Below, piece by piece: positions 31,893 through 43,775 of a stretch of DNA of 64,000 nucleotides. Every line of letters begins with the position of its first letter. The first letter of the stretch is position 1. The position numbers were made by a program, and so were the translations under genes. Source of the DNA: Sepiola atlantica (Eukaryota; Mollusca; Cephalopoda; Sepiida; Sepiolidae); NCBI GenBank assembly GCA_963556195.1, contig OY744517.1, positions 82,479,714-82,543,713 of the forward strand, given 5' to 3'. The notes under the pieces are model-generated. The model saw nothing but the letters and a program-made list of their open reading frames with translations. It was not told the DNA's origin and did no database searches.

Positions 31893-32225
31893 CGTTACAC
31901 AAAAATTATCGAGTAAAAAACTGCCGGATGAATCCATTTCAAGTATTTAGGGGAACTGAGTAAGCAAATCTATTTCCATAATTTTTTACAATCTTTTCTT
32001 TCTGCTTTCTACACTGATTCAAACGTTTTTCTGTCCTTTTTTCTATTCTAAAACGTTCCTTTTTTCTTTCTCTCTCTCTCAGTCTGTCTCTCTTTTTCGT
32101 TCTTATTGCTTTTTTTTTTCTTTAACTTATTATAAAATAAAGTTTTTAACGTTATTTTATATGAATATTAATATTAGTGTGAACACTGGCGAAGGATAAT
32201 TTTTTCCGTCATTTTTGACAGAGGA
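31780..32225 (+). repeat. dispersed repeat family X, copy 1, with (TA)n insertion
   Basis: Head CGATAATAAAGAGCAATGGG, then a (TA)n tract (31819-31889), AACTGCCGGATGAATCCATT, and a tail reading GAACACTGGCGAAGGATAAT and CCGTCATTTTTGACAGAGGA. The same head and tail occur at 45095-45475 and at 62530/63100-63470. About 370 bases without the TA tract. Non-coding. Confidence 0.65.
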
Positions 32226-32229
32226 TTTT

Positions 32230-33260
32230 CACGCTTGAGTTATAAAGAAAGAGAGATTGTAAAAAATGAGAACCACAACATTTATAGAAATGCAGAATGA
32301 AAGGCGTAGTGAAAAGTTAAGAATATTTTATATTCTATCTTTTACATGTTTTAGCGACACACGGTATCAAGGTTGCCATTTTGCGTGTTGTCTTATTGGG
32401 AATAACACACGCGTCTGTCGGAGAAAAGAGAAAAGGATAATAGTGAAGAAACTATTAGATTTACATACACATACATTTATTCATGAACAGTTTGTCGATG
32501 ACAAGCGTAAAACAGGGATAGGAAACATATAAGATGGTACAAAACATAATATGCCAGGAGAGAACAACAGACATAAGTACTAAAGAAGGAATACATTATG
32601 GTCCCAAATACAATGAGAAAGAACACATGTTGGCAGGGGCGGAGATAAAGCACTATGCGTGAACAATGAATAAGTAATGTTACTTACTTTGTGTTGTGTG
32701 TTTCTGAGAGTCTATACGACTGCTATCAGAAGACATAACCTGCTAGGGTTTTGGAAGGCATGTTTCCAGGAGGAGCTAGACGAAACGTCTGTCTGCTTTG
32801 AAGGACATAGCAGAAAGAGACAAAGATCTTGTCCTCAATTCTGCACGTATGTGGAACGAGATTACAAACTCTCACATTAGGAAAGTGCTTTCTCTAACGT
32901 TGGCCAGAATAAATTTAAGGGAGATAATTTAGATCATTCTGGGTCAAAAGATGGATCTTATTGAATAATTAAAAATTTGAAATGGACATAAAAAAAATCT
33001 ATGGATAATTAAAAAATAATATTTCAAAGAGAATAAAACAGTTTGATTGCTCATCCAAATAAACATTGAGATTTCTTTACCGAGAAAGTAATTATAATGA
33101 TATTGACTGATTTTGGGATTATTTAATAAACAGTGGACAGCATTAGGTGCTTTCAGATGAGATTTTTAAAAAGAATCTCAATTTATTGGAAGTTTTACCG
33201 GTGTGATAAAGAAAGGAAAAGCAAAAAAAAAAATAATGATAATAATGAAACAAATTTTAT
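32230..33260. other. interval without recognised gene
   Basis: Frames at 32266-32532 and 32677-32880 show no domain. The stretch 33040-33090 (TTTGATTGCTCATCC and AATAAACATTG) matches 7435-7480. Nothing else seen. Confidence 0.4.
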
Positions 33261-33263
33261 TTT

Positions 33264-33745
33264 AGTTTGAAAAGTCACACATTGAAACGTTGCTGAAATG
33301 GCAATAATAAGGAGAATATTTTTTTAAAATATTTTGAAAACCTGGACAATGCAAATTATTTGTTTTTTAAAATAAATTATTTATTTACTTTAAAAACTTC
33401 TTTTTTTTTTAAACTTGAGTACTTTTGATGATAAACATCTTTGTCAGAAGTATAAGCATATTTTTTTTCCTCTTCTTTTTTCGTACAATCCACCCTGACT
33501 GAGACATATCTATCGCAGTCAAGTTGAAATTCGTCTTGATGTTATCGACAATAAATGTTAATATGCCGGTGTGTGTAGCACGCGGTTACGTGAATAAGGT
33601 AGTTTGAAAAGTCACACATTGAAACGTTGCTGAAATGGCAATAATAAGGAGAATATTATTTGTTTTTTAAAATTATTTATTTATTTACTTTAAAAACTTT
33701 TTTTTTTTAAAACTTGAGTACTTTCGATGATAAACATCTTTGTCA
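33264..33745. repeat. direct duplication with hammerhead-like motif
   Basis: AGTTTGAAAAGTCACACATT begins at 33264 and again at 33601 (period 337). The following ~150 bases repeat nearly exactly, ending in GATGATAAACATCTTTGTCA. On the minus strand that end reads CTGACAA, a GATG...CATC hairpin, then GAAAG in the 33.7-kb copy, resembling a hammerhead core with a mutated G8. The period and motif resemble a tandem retrozyme, but both copies are defective. Confidence 0.55.
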
Positions 33746-33980
33746 GAAGGATAAAATTTTATTTTGTTTAGTGTTAAAAATGGGGTTTCCGTCTTCTCTC
33801 AACATAGTGTTTTTACCAATATGCTCATGGAGAATAAATAATGATTACAAGATAATGCAAACGGTTTTAACTTCATAGGGTATGACATGATATTGCATTT
33901 AGTGATGAGCAGTGACGTGCAGAAGAGGGGGGGACGAGGCAGTGGCTCTGGCCAATCAACTTGGGGGGGGGGGGAAGTAT

Positions 33981-34512
33981 CCAATCATTTTCAAACTATC
34001 TCCCTTTCTCATAATATTTCTCAGTACTAGAACTTGTACTTGAGTCTTTGGGGCATCCAATCATATTCAAACTATCTCCCTTTCTCATAATATTTCTCAG
34101 TACTAGGACTTATATTTGAGTCTTTGGGGCAACCAATCATTTTCAAACTATCTCCCTTTCTCATAATATTTCTCAGTAATAGAACTTGTACTTGAGTCTT
34201 TGGGGCATCCAATCATATTCAAACTATCTCCCTTTCTCATAATATTTCTCAGTACTAGGACTTATATTTGAGTCTTTGGGGCAACCAATCATTTTCAAAC
34301 TATCTCCCTTTCTCATAATATTTCTCAGTAATAGAACTTGTACTTGAGTCTTTGGGGCAACCAATCATATTCAAACTATCTCCCTTTCTCATAATATTTC
34401 TCAGTACTAGGACTTATACTTGAGTCTTTGGGGCAACCAATCATATTCAAACTATCTCCCTTTCTCATAATATTTCTCAGTACTAGGACTTGTACTTGAG
34501 TCTTTGTGACAT
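33981..34512. repeat. 76-bp satellite, seven copies
   Basis: CCAATCAT recurs at 33981, 34057, 34133, 34209, 34285, 34361 and 34437, an exact 76-base period. Two unit types alternate: type A has ATTTTC and TAGAACTTGTAC, type B has ATATTC and TAGGACTTATA. The order is A B A B A B B, so the higher-order unit is 152 bases. Confidence 0.9.
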
Positions 34513-35810
34513 ACAATCAAGGAATTGGCTCCGAGCATCACCAAACCTCTGCACACCACTAGTCGTGCGGCCCTAATTTTGGAGATTTGAGGTGTCTGAA
34601 GTCACCTCTTTAGTTGTCATTATCCCAGGACCACGTTAACTTGGAGTTGTAGTATTTTCAATAGAATCTCTCCTCTGTATGACATGAAACTGTATAGACA
34701 TATATTTACATCATGAATAACAAGTTAAAGCAAACACTATGAATACATATGTGAAAATATAAAGAATTTGAAGCATAAAAACGTTTATCAAACTGACCGG
34801 ATTCGCCATTCAAAAACATGGAAATGATCAATATGCCATAAAACAAAAAGTTCATAATCTTATTATCAAATGTTGATATGAGTTGCCTATCTATCATAAC
34901 TTTGTTTATCAGTATATCCGTCTAAATAATTTTTTTTTATCACATTGCATCTGTACAGGATAAATTCTCTTTTTGGTAAAATCTATCAGAGAACCAGGAT
35001 CATATTACTGAGAAGTGAAAATGGTCTCTCTTAGGAGGGGGTAAGGTTGAGAGGAATTTCATAGTTTAAGACTGCCTGGAAAACTGAGTCACACTTACAA
35101 ACCTTATTTGTCTTAGCCAGGCAGGAAAGAGTTATTTTAGAGAAGATGCATTTTGTGAGTACATAATTTGTCATTTCCAGATGTTTTCACACAACACAAT
35201 AGAACGCGTATTACTCGTTACATATCCTTTCTACAAACAGGTTTGTTAGTTTTTTCAGTTTCTTCTTTATTGAAGGATTTACTCATGTTTAATAAGCTTT
35301 AAACAGTTTTGCACCACTTTTATGTACCCTTTACCAATATTAAAGCCAAGATATAATGCTACTAAACCTTATGTCTAGAATCCTTATTCTAATTTGGATC
35401 AAAATCCATTACATGATTTTGATTCTAGAAAATGTCTAAAATTTAAAGTTTAAGCTTAAGGAGTCTTGAGAAGAAATTGAAATTTAGGGAATCTTGTCTA
35501 ATAACTATGGATCAAATTCAATATTTTAATTTTGAAATGAGAGGTTGTGCCCAAATTATGACCCCTAAAAACTCTTTAAAATACTCCAAAGACACTGAAA
35601 TTTGGAAAATATTTATTAATTGATGTCTCATACCTTTTGTTAGAATTTCCAACGCTATTGATAATCTTTACCCATTCCTTTATTTATTTTTTATAATCGC
35701 TTATGTCTGAATTCATGTTTTGAAACATGGCGTAAATCATAAATCTTTAACGTCACATCAAAGCTATAATGACTTTTTAAAGTTATGTTTTAAGATCTAT
35801 TTATAAGAAA
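34513..35810. other. AT-rich interval without gene
   Basis: No domain, repeat family or strong structure recognised. Confidence 0.4.
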
Positions 35811-35883
35811 GTCCAAATAGCTCAGTTGGCAGAACTTCAGACTGAAGATCTCAAGGTTTTGGTTTCCGGTCATGGCATCTGCT
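35811..35883 (+). pseudogene. tRNA-Phe(GAA)-like pseudogene or SINE head
   Basis: GTCCAAATAGCTCAGTTGGC carries an intact A box of tRNA-Phe type. AGACTGAAGATCT gives the anticodon loop with GAA at 35844-35846. The T-arm is degenerate (GGTTTCCGGTCATGG in place of GGTTCGAATCC) and the acceptor ends do not pair well, so it is unlikely to be a working tRNA. Either a decayed tRNA gene or the 5' part of a tRNA-Phe-derived SINE. Confidence 0.7.
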
Positions 35884-38207
35884 TTATCGTTTGGGAATTT
35901 GTTATTTAGTATTAATGCAATATTTTCCATTTCTAAACGAAGTTAAGATATTTCGATATCGAAATGTATTTCGTACGTTTAAAAAAATTGTGACTGACGG
36001 ACAGACAGACAGACAGACACACACACATAGACACAAACACACAGAAAATGCCCCTTAACTCAGAGAGAATGAGGGGAGGGGGAGATCTTTTATGTAGACG
36101 GATCACTGGTCGTCTACTAGACGAACGCCTAGACTCCTGGGGGGTATAGTTTTATTTTAAAATGCGCATTGTTAAGGCTTTCACACATTTATTAATGTCT
36201 AATTTACTAAAATAATTTATTTATTTCTCTCCATCTCTCTTTACAGTTTTACACCGGCTAAGGTTTGTCATTATTGATTCCCTACCACTCTTTGTCGGTA
36301 GCCAATGAAAACGCTTGAAAAATCGGTGAATGTGGAAAAAGCATGTCTTGTTATTTTTTTCCGGTGTCCAGATAGAGTGTGAGTATATCTGACTAATGGG
36401 GTTAAAACTCCACCAGATATAACTAATGAAAAATATAAAAATCGATGAATCGATTGAAATAACATTTTTGTTTTTCAGTACATGGACCAATATTCATTGA
36501 CGTAATATTTTTTTCCTTTTTTTTTTCATGTTCAGCTGGAAATACGAAGTGACTGCAAATACATAATGAAGATTAGAATCATTCAAGAAATGATTCAAAA
36601 TAAGTTGCAGCTTTCTTCTAGTGAATGAAGGTCCCGACATTTTATTTATCATAAATATATAATTTGGCACAAGCCCATGTATTTGAAGAAGTTGGGGGTC
36701 TGTTGAGCTTTCATTGACTATCTTATTCTTAACTAGACACATTCATAGGCCCAATACATATTTATTATACCTATCGGATTGACATCCTTTATTTTATCAA
36801 CAACCGGTGTGGGCACTAAAACAGAAACCAACCCGAATTCACTTCAACAACAAACGCTCAAACTGGGACCATAAAAATCAGCTCCCAGAGACAGTTTAAC
36901 AAAAAGGCGCAAAAAAGCCAAAAATGTTGATAACGTGTGGTGCTCTCAACTACGTCCACCAAACCACTGATCAAACGATATAAAAGCAAACCGTGCAACA
37001 AAATCTGCCTCTTTTACTCTTTTCTTTTTTCAGAGAACACAAGTTCGGCTACCTTCGCCTTTGGGCGAGGGGTGCCAGCGCGTCAGCTGACTACTAAACA
37101 CACACACACGCACACACACAAAAGCTTACACTCCTATCATTCTTCGAAGCATGCAACCACACACTGCTGACAAAGACACACACATGCAAATGCCTAAACG
37201 AATTATCAACTCTCACGCATACACATTCGTACAACCATGAACAAAAGGCGACATGCACATTCACACACTTCGACACATGGCTACACTATGCACATACATA
37301 CATACATACATACATACATACATACATACATACATACATACTCATAAATCACAGGCATGAACATTTATCGTTTCTCTAACTGGACACTTGAAATGAATAC
37401 TTAACACTCTGTAATTTGTAAATATATAAATATTTTGTGTTACTTTTAAACTACGTTTTATTCTTCCTTCAACTATAAGCATGCCTTATCTTTCATTCAT
37501 CTTTCATACGTTTATCTATGTTTTATCTGCTTTTACTCTTTTAAACACATCTTTAACAATTAAATGGCCCCCACATACCTTTCAATATCTTTATTTATCA
37601 GTCATATTCACACTATTCAATTACTATAATAACACATTAACTCTCTGAGCTACCCTAGTTAAAATATGATCCTCCCAATTCTCTTGGAGCAGACTGTTTG
37701 CTGTCTTCCGGCTGTACAGCCTAAAACAAGTAGGCGAATCTCTAGGTGTAGGTGGAGCTCTAAAGCAGGACTAAAAGTTATAGGGATGTGATTGAACATG
37801 TATAGTTTTCTTCCACCATAAATTCATTAAAGGGACCTGGAACAAAAATTTGTAGGGAACCTTGAAGATCTAAAACATAGTGAGGTCAGGACTCATTCAC
37901 TCAATTAAGAATAAATTTTTAATCTTAACTGGGCTGAGATCACAAGAAATCCAGGATCGCAAATGTTAACATACTCCAAATTAAATTTCTTTCGTATGAC
38001 CAAGATTTCACACTTTTTGCTGAATTGTATGAAGTGCAATCTTTTCCATCTAATTTTAACAATAAGCTGATGCTTGAAGAATAAAATCCGATTGTGTTTT
38101 AGAAAAAGATGCATCACCATAGAATTCTTTCTCTCATGTGGTCTATATCACCATTCTTGCTATGGCCAGGATCGTTAAAAATATCATTCGTTTCACCTTA
38201 AATTATG
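35884..38207. other. interval with short microsatellites only
   Basis: (GACA)n/(CA)n around 35999-36040, (CA)n at 37097-37122, (CATA)n at 37290-37341. No recognisable coding or repeat family. The frames at 36221-36742 and 36937-37276 show no domain. Confidence 0.45.
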
Positions 38208-38212
38208 GTGAA

Positions 38213-38422
38213 TGTTGTGAAGTTGTCCAACAGTAAATAATAAATAAAGGAAGTCAAGTCGAGGGTTGGTTTAACAAGTGTATTAACAAAGTAAGAAAGT
38301 GACTAGCATTTGGCTAGACAGTTACAAGACTGTGCTTTGTCTTCTCTGTGTCTCTGGTGACTCGCACTATTTATAGTGACAACCGGTGTAGTTTCTCCTG
38401 TGTAAGAACGGCCGGTGTAACA
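38213..38422 (-). repeat. gypsy 3' LTR
   Basis: 210 bases, plus-strand ends TGTTGTGAAG and CCGGTGTAACA. Identical to the LTR at 42472-42681 except one base (GCATTTGG here, GCACTTGG there). On the minus strand it contains CACTATAAATAGTGCG, a TATA box inside a small palindrome, the likely promoter. Confidence 0.95.
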
Positions 38423-38432
38423 CCCCCCTTTG
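38423..38432 (-). promoter_or_regulatory. polypurine tract
   Basis: On the minus strand the ten bases CAAAGGGGGG lie directly against the start of the 3' LTR, the position and composition of a plus-strand priming site. Confidence 0.75.
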
Positions 38433-40190
38433 AAAATATCCCCTCTGAGGATTAATAACGTTTTTGTTGGTTTTTTCTTTCGTGCTTATGATAAATTCAT
38501 CCACCTCTGCCTTACTCTTAATCTCATCAAGCGTTACTGGAAGTTCTCTTATTGTGTCACATAACATATTTTTTACTTCAGCTTCCGCTTGAATAGCTGC
38601 TATCACCATATCCTCCAATGGTTCTGTCTGCTTAAGTATCAACCTTGATAACCCGTCTGCATGACCAAATTTCTTAGATGGTACATACTCCATTTGAAAA
38701 TTGTAGTTAAGAAGAATGGTACCCCATCTTTGGAGTCTATTCGCAGTGTGTTGTGGTAGTCCCTTTTTCGATCCGAAAATCGTTAATAAGGGTTTGTGAC
38801 AGAAATTGTCTACCGTGCAGGAAACGATGAAATTTCTTTACCGCGAATATAATGCTTAGAGCCTCTTTCTCAATTTGAGAGTATTTTTTTTCGGCTGGTA
38901 GAAGTGTTCGGGATGCATGGGCTATGGGTTTTCATTTTCCATCATCCATTTTGTGCAATATGCATGTTCCTATACCATAGTTGCTGACATCGCTTGCAAC
39001 TACAATATCATGCTTGGGATTATAATGTGCCAGAAACAAGTCAGACGTTAAGATATCTTTAATTTTCTGAAACGCTTCTTCGCACTCTTGCGTCCAGACC
39101 CATTTTTGGTCCTTCTTTAACAGTTCATTTAAGGGTGATCTTAGTTTATGCATGTTTGGTACGAACACATTGTAGTAATTCGCCAACCCTAAGAAGCTTT
39201 GTAGGGATGCAGTATTTTCTGGAGCAGGCATGTTCCTAATCGCCATTGCCCTATCTGGGTCTGGCTTTCTTCCTTGCTAATCGATGATTTGCCCTAAGTA
39301 TTTTATTTTTTCCATGAAAAAAGTACATTTCTCATCTTTGATTTTAAACCCATAATCCTGGATTTTTTTGAATACTTGGTTTACATGAGTCTTGTGTTGT
39401 TCTTTGCTAACGCTGTTTATTAACACATCGTCCAGGTACCATACTGCGAAATCCATCCCACTTAACATCATGTCCATAATTTGTTGAAAAATCACAGGGG
39501 CGACCTTCACCCCAAAAGGAAGTCGGTTAAATTTGTATAATCCCTTATGGGTATCGATACATAGCAGTTTTGAACACTCTTCATCGACAGGGATTTGAAG
39601 ATAAGCGTCGCTGAGATCGATTTTAGAAAAATATTTTCCTCCACTCAGTTTCGCAAATATTTCTTCAGGGCTCGGAAGAGGGTAATGGTGATCTTTTAAT
39701 GCCTTGTTCAAGCCTGTGAAAAAGTCGGCACAAACCCGAATCTCCTTGTTCTTTTTCTTAACATAAACTGTAGGTGAAGCCCACTCACTGTGATCAATTT
39801 TTGAAATGACAGCCATGTTCTCAAGTCTTTCTAATTCACTGTCTATTTGCTCTATAGCGGCGTATGGAACATTTCTTTTCTTTCTGAACACAGGTAGTTC
39901 ATTTGTTTTGACTTTAAACTTTGCTACCGCTTTTGTACACCTTCCAAGACCGCCTGAAAATACGTCTGGAAAATTTTCTTTTAATTCCCTCTTGAGTTTT
40001 TCTGCCTCCACATTCGAATCCTCAACCTTTTGGCAAAAGGAGCTTAAAGGCAGATCTCATAGGCTAAACTTTTCAATCAGATCAGTTCCAAAAAGGTTAT
40101 TCGATTTTCGCATAACAAAAATTTTGGCTTTTACGGTCTTATTCTGGAAAGAAATATTCGTCAATAATTCCCCTTCGAAGGTTATTTTTT
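38433..40190 (-). pseudogene. gypsy pol: reverse transcriptase and RNase H, broken
   Basis: RT piece 40011-39277: VFRKKRNVPYA, EWASPTVYVKKKNKEIRVCA, GKYFSKIDLSDAYLQIPVD, LPFGVKVAPVIFQ and the catalytic YLDDVLI. An in-frame TAG near 39278 separates it from the thumb/RNase H piece 39246-38932 (LQSFLGLANYY, then DIVVASDVSNYGIG with the first catalytic Asp). A TGA near 38931 and a frameshift follow; the conserved TDHKPL site is disrupted. The last piece, 38693-38367, holds MEYVPSKKFGHADGLSRL, the usual RNase H end. The next bases are the polypurine tract, so the integrase HHCC and DDE regions are absent. Confidence 0.9.
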
Positions 40191-41652
40191 CACCACTGAC
40201 GCTTCTTGCCGTTTTTTTGTGATTTGATCATAGTGGGTCTCCCAAGCTTCTTCCATGTCTGTACATTAATGATGGAAATGTCAGACCCACTATCAAGCTG
40301 TAGTCTTACTTTTTTTTTAAGCATTTTGACCTGTACATATTTCCGGATATTTTGTTCTTCAGGTTCAATTTTTGTCAATTTAATGGCTGTCTTTCTACCA
40401 GATTTTTTCCTACAACATGATGCCTTATGTCCTTTCTGGTGGCAGTTGTTACATTGTTTGAATATGTAGGGACACTCATTGTACCAATGGTTATCTCCAC
40501 ACCTCCAACACGGTCCAGGTGGATCTTTTCCATGTTTTTTTCTCTGGTTATTCATTGAAGTCAATTTTTTCTTCTGATGGATTTTTTTAATGTGCGACAC
40601 TCCGTTTTCCTCTATCTCACGACTGTCCTGTTTCAACGCAACAAAACGTTCATAGTCTTCCGCTAAGTTTTGTATTGTTAGATATGGCTCATTTTCGAGT
40701 TTTTTTCTCTGGTTATTCATTGAAGTCAATTTTTTCTTCTGATGGATTTTTTTAATGTGCGACACTCCGTTTTCCTCTATCTCACGACTGTCCTGTTTCA
40801 ACGCAACAAAACGTTCACAGTCTTCCGCTAAGTTTTGTATTGTTAGATATGGCTCATTTTCGAGTTTATTTAAAACACGACGTCTGATTTCAGAGTCTTT
40901 ATTTAAGACCAGACCTTGCAAGAATATTAGACATTTAAAATTATCCGATGATAATTCCTCTAATTTAAAATCGTCGCAAAGTTTATTTACTATACTTGCA
41001 TACGTAATGTAGTCGTCTTCCTCTCTTCTAGTGACATTCATACACTTATATCTCCTGTGGAAAAGAGAAGTTTTTGTAGAAAACAGTTCTGTTAGTAAAG
41101 TAACTGCCTCCTGGAAGTTCAACTCACTGGTCTTTTTGGAAGGATAAAATTCACGAACTTTGTATGCTCGGCAGCTCCTAATTTTCTTAGCAAAAATCTA
41201 ACTTTTTTAGAGTCTGTCCATGTACTGCAGTCCGATACAAAAATATCCTCATATCTTTTACAGAAGTGAGCAAAAGTGACATCGTCTTCTGGATTATAAT
41301 TGAAAATTTCGATAGTGCTCCACACAGACGTCTGGGAGAATGCATTATGATTCTCGTTTGCTTTCATTAACTGTGTTGCCTCCAGAAATTTTCTCTGTTC
41401 CTCCTGTGTTTTTATCAAGAGTTCTTCGAAGTGTTTCTGCTGTTGTAGCAGTCTTTCTTGGAATCTTTCTTCTCGTATTGTCACCAGCTCTTTTTGTTCA
41501 GCATGCATTTTTCTTTGGGCTTTTTGCTGTTCCAACAACTCTCTTTTAAATTTCTCCTCAATTTCAACTTGCTGTCTTTGTAACGCAACATTTTGTTCCG
41601 TTTGGAATTTAAGTAATTGAAAAAGAGAATCTTTGAATTCAGTGTCCATCAT
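40190..41652 (-). pseudogene. gypsy gag and protease, frameshifted, with internal duplication
   Basis: Frame 41652-41119 is a coiled-coil-rich N-terminus (Glu/Gln/Lys-rich, about residues 10-95), then the capsid-like TFAHFCKRYEDIF and KVRFLLRKLG. A one-base shift near 41125 moves to frame 41122-40190: MNFQEAVTLLTELF, DDFKLEELSSDNFKCLIFLQ, then two CCHC-type knuckles (CWRCGDNHWYNEC, CNNCHQKGHKASCC) and the aspartic protease start VRLQLDSGSDISII. A 55-residue block beginning KLENEPYLTIQNLAED is present twice in tandem (165-base period, 40541 versus 40706), with a single Cys/Tyr difference. Confidence 0.9.
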
Positions 41653-41654
41653 TC

Positions 41655-42450
41655 ACGAATTCAAATTATGCACCACACAATTTACACTTGTCAAAATAAA
41701 TCAGTTTTCCCCACAACGTGCTTAATATAATTAGTTTGCTCAACTAATACACAAAGCAAGAAATATATTATTCCTTAATAAAAAAAATTCAATCCCAGTT
41801 CTTTTGTTTGAAAAACAAAACTAAAAAAAAAATTTTTTTTATTTATTTATTTTTTTTTTTATATATATGTGTACGTAGTTTTACAAAACCAAGTCCGTCG
41901 CTATAAGCCTAATAAGACTAGTTTTATGGGAAATCTTTTTAACCCCTTTTCATTTTGCAAAAATGCGACTTGCTTATTTAACAGTTCTTTGTTAGAAGCA
42001 CAAATGACTTACGCGAATATATTTTTTGACTGTCCGTCCTTTGCTCTCGACAATTCTGTGGTAGACCGTTTTAATAAATAGTCAATCCGGATCTTGCTCA
42101 AATATCAGATGTTGTCCTAATAATAACGACAAACTTACACAATATCTGTAATAATTGACGTGGATAACATTTATCTTAACGAGTCAGTGAAACTTGAAGA
42201 GAAAAAAAATAAAGGTATCAGTGTATTCAATTATTTCAATAATTGAAAATGTCTTTCGCGTTTTCTAGTTTTCGATTTTTGGTAGCAAGTTTTGAGTTTG
42301 TGTTTTATTTTGTTTTGTTTTTTTTTCGCTTAACTACTCAGTAGTTAATTTGCTGTTAATCCTTGCGAATCCAAATATCTGACGAAGATGGGTTTTTTCC
42401 CGTGAAGATCTTGCGAATCACTTTGGGTGATTTTTTTGCAGTGAAATCGT
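41655..42450 (-). other. gypsy 5' leader
   Basis: About 800 bases between the primer-binding site and the gag start. AT-rich with poly-T/A runs. No gene on either strand that I recognise; the plus-strand frame at 41869-42081 is probably chance. Confidence 0.6.
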
Positions 42451-42468
42451 TTCGATTCCTCGTCGCCA
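42451..42468 (-). promoter_or_regulatory. primer-binding site (tRNA-Ser type)
   Basis: On the minus strand, three bases after the 5' LTR, the sequence starts TGGCGACGAGGA. This is complementary to a 3' end ...TCCTCGTCGCCA, as in animal tRNA-Ser(GCT). Twelve bases match; beyond that the fit is lost. The element at the right edge of the window has a closely similar site. Confidence 0.75.
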
Positions 42469-42471
42469 ATC

Positions 42472-42681
42472 TGTTGTGAAGTTGTCCAACAGTAAATAAT
42501 AAATAAAGGAAGTCAAGTCGAGGGTTGGTTTAACAAGTGTATTAACAAAGTAAGAAAGTGACTAGCACTTGGCTAGACAGTTACAAGACTGTGCTTTGTC
42601 TTCTCTGTGTCTCTGGTGACTCGCACTATTTATAGTGACAACCGGTGTAGTTTCTCCTGTGTAAGAACGGCCGGTGTAACA
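42472..42681 (-). repeat. gypsy 5' LTR
   Basis: Partner of the LTR at 38213-38422, one mismatch in 210 bases. TG...CA ends and GTGAA on the outer side. Confidence 0.95.
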
Positions 42682-42689
42682 GTGAATCA

Positions 42690-43735
42690 ATGTTGTCGAT
42701 GATGTATATTACATTCAACAGTACCAACTGTTTGGATACGATTGAGGTAGAAATAGAAATGGTAGACTTTGTTATAGTAGAAAAATGCATGCTCAGCTTT
42801 TTCTTTCTCAACACTCACAATGCGGACAATCGAGGCATTCCCATGAAACACACTCTGAAAGATAAGTCATTAAGAGGTAACGCATTTCAAACAAGTCGTC
42901 AGGAAGAAAAAGTTTTGAAATACCCTAGACCTGGTAACCAATTCCCCTGAGAGTGGACCTCCCCTATAATGATTCAAGCCACTCTTCAAGTGGACTTGAA
43001 CCATTAAATCCTGATATAGTATCTTTCTCGGCTGTGAAAGGTCACTGAACCAAAGACGTTTTCCTGAGAACCATCTGGAAAATTGTGTTTTTCCCCAATT
43101 GAGAAACGCAGCTAAACCTATCTCCTCATTTCTCTGTCAAGGTTCAATGCAGGAACATTAGTTTCTTGTCATGTCAATGACTTTCCATGTCTGGTATTTC
43201 CAATCCTCTCTCACATGGACGCTGAATACAAGCCCTATAATATTATGAGGGTTGCAAAGGCGTTGGCTGTTGTCCGAATTTGTTTACGTTTTTTTTTTTT
43301 TTTTTAAATCTGTTTTTAACTTTCTCAGCGAAAATCTTTTTAAAAAACGCTTTCAATCCTTCGAGATAATGATCCAAATTTCTGACACCATGTAATTTTA
43401 TGAGGGTTGACGAGAATAAGGACAAAATACAGAGTGAGAACTAATGTGTCTTACTGTTCAGCTAACGATATTTTTATCTATTTATATATTGTAATCTCCC
43501 AACATAGGAGAGTTCCTTCGCTATGAACGAGTGCAAAGGGAGGTAATTTGGATTACACCACAAGCCCATCTGCAAACCATTGACCTGAAAACTCCCCTTA
43601 TAATGGATAAAAATATTAATAAAAGATGGAATGATTATTTGATTCGGGGGTGGAATGGGGGGGGGGTGATGATGACATAACTGTGGTTGGCTCGAATCTT
43701 GTGAGACATTAAAATTAAGAACAAAATATAATTTA
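42690..43735. other. interval without recognised gene
   Basis: Flank of the gypsy insertion. AT-rich with a poly-T run at 43288-43305; frames have no domain. Confidence 0.4.
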
Positions 43736-43736
43736 T

Positions 43737-43775
43737 ACTAGCAGTATTCATCCGGTCTTGTCCGTATGATGATAT
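43737..43775 (-). repeat. Helitron-like 3' terminus (candidate)
   Basis: TACTAGCAGTATTCATCCGG followed by TCTTGTCCG resembles the complement of a Helitron end. Partner end not found. Confidence 0.3.

Larger units (their letters stand above)
38208..42686 (-). mobile_element. Ty3/gypsy LTR retrotransposon lacking integrase
   Basis: Complete at its ends: a 5-bp target duplication GTGAA (38208-38212 and 42682-42686), two 210-bp LTRs with TG...CA ends, a primer-binding site, a polypurine tract, and minus-strand gag, protease, RT and RNase H. Total between duplications is 4469 bases. The RNase H C-terminus runs straight into the polypurine tract, so there is no integrase. With LTRs differing at one position the insertion is recent, yet the coding region has several frameshifts and stops. 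It was therefore probably mobilised by proteins from another copy. Confidence 0.9.

Noticed and set aside
33981..34512. CRISPR-like or promoter array
   Set aside because: Units are head-to-tail without unique spacers and carry no promoter elements.
35811..35883. Functional tRNA-Phe gene
   Set aside because: The B box and acceptor stem are degenerate, although the A box and anticodon loop are preserved.
36221..36490. 89-residue minus-strand frame as a host exon
   Set aside because: No recognisable domain, no convincing splice sites at both sides, and AT-rich codon use like the non-coding surroundings.
42380..42420. Hammerhead-like CTGACGAAGATGGG...CCCGTGAAG string in the gypsy leader
   Set aside because: After the hairpin the sequence is GAAG, not GAAA, extra bases break stem II, and it lies on the strand opposite to the element.
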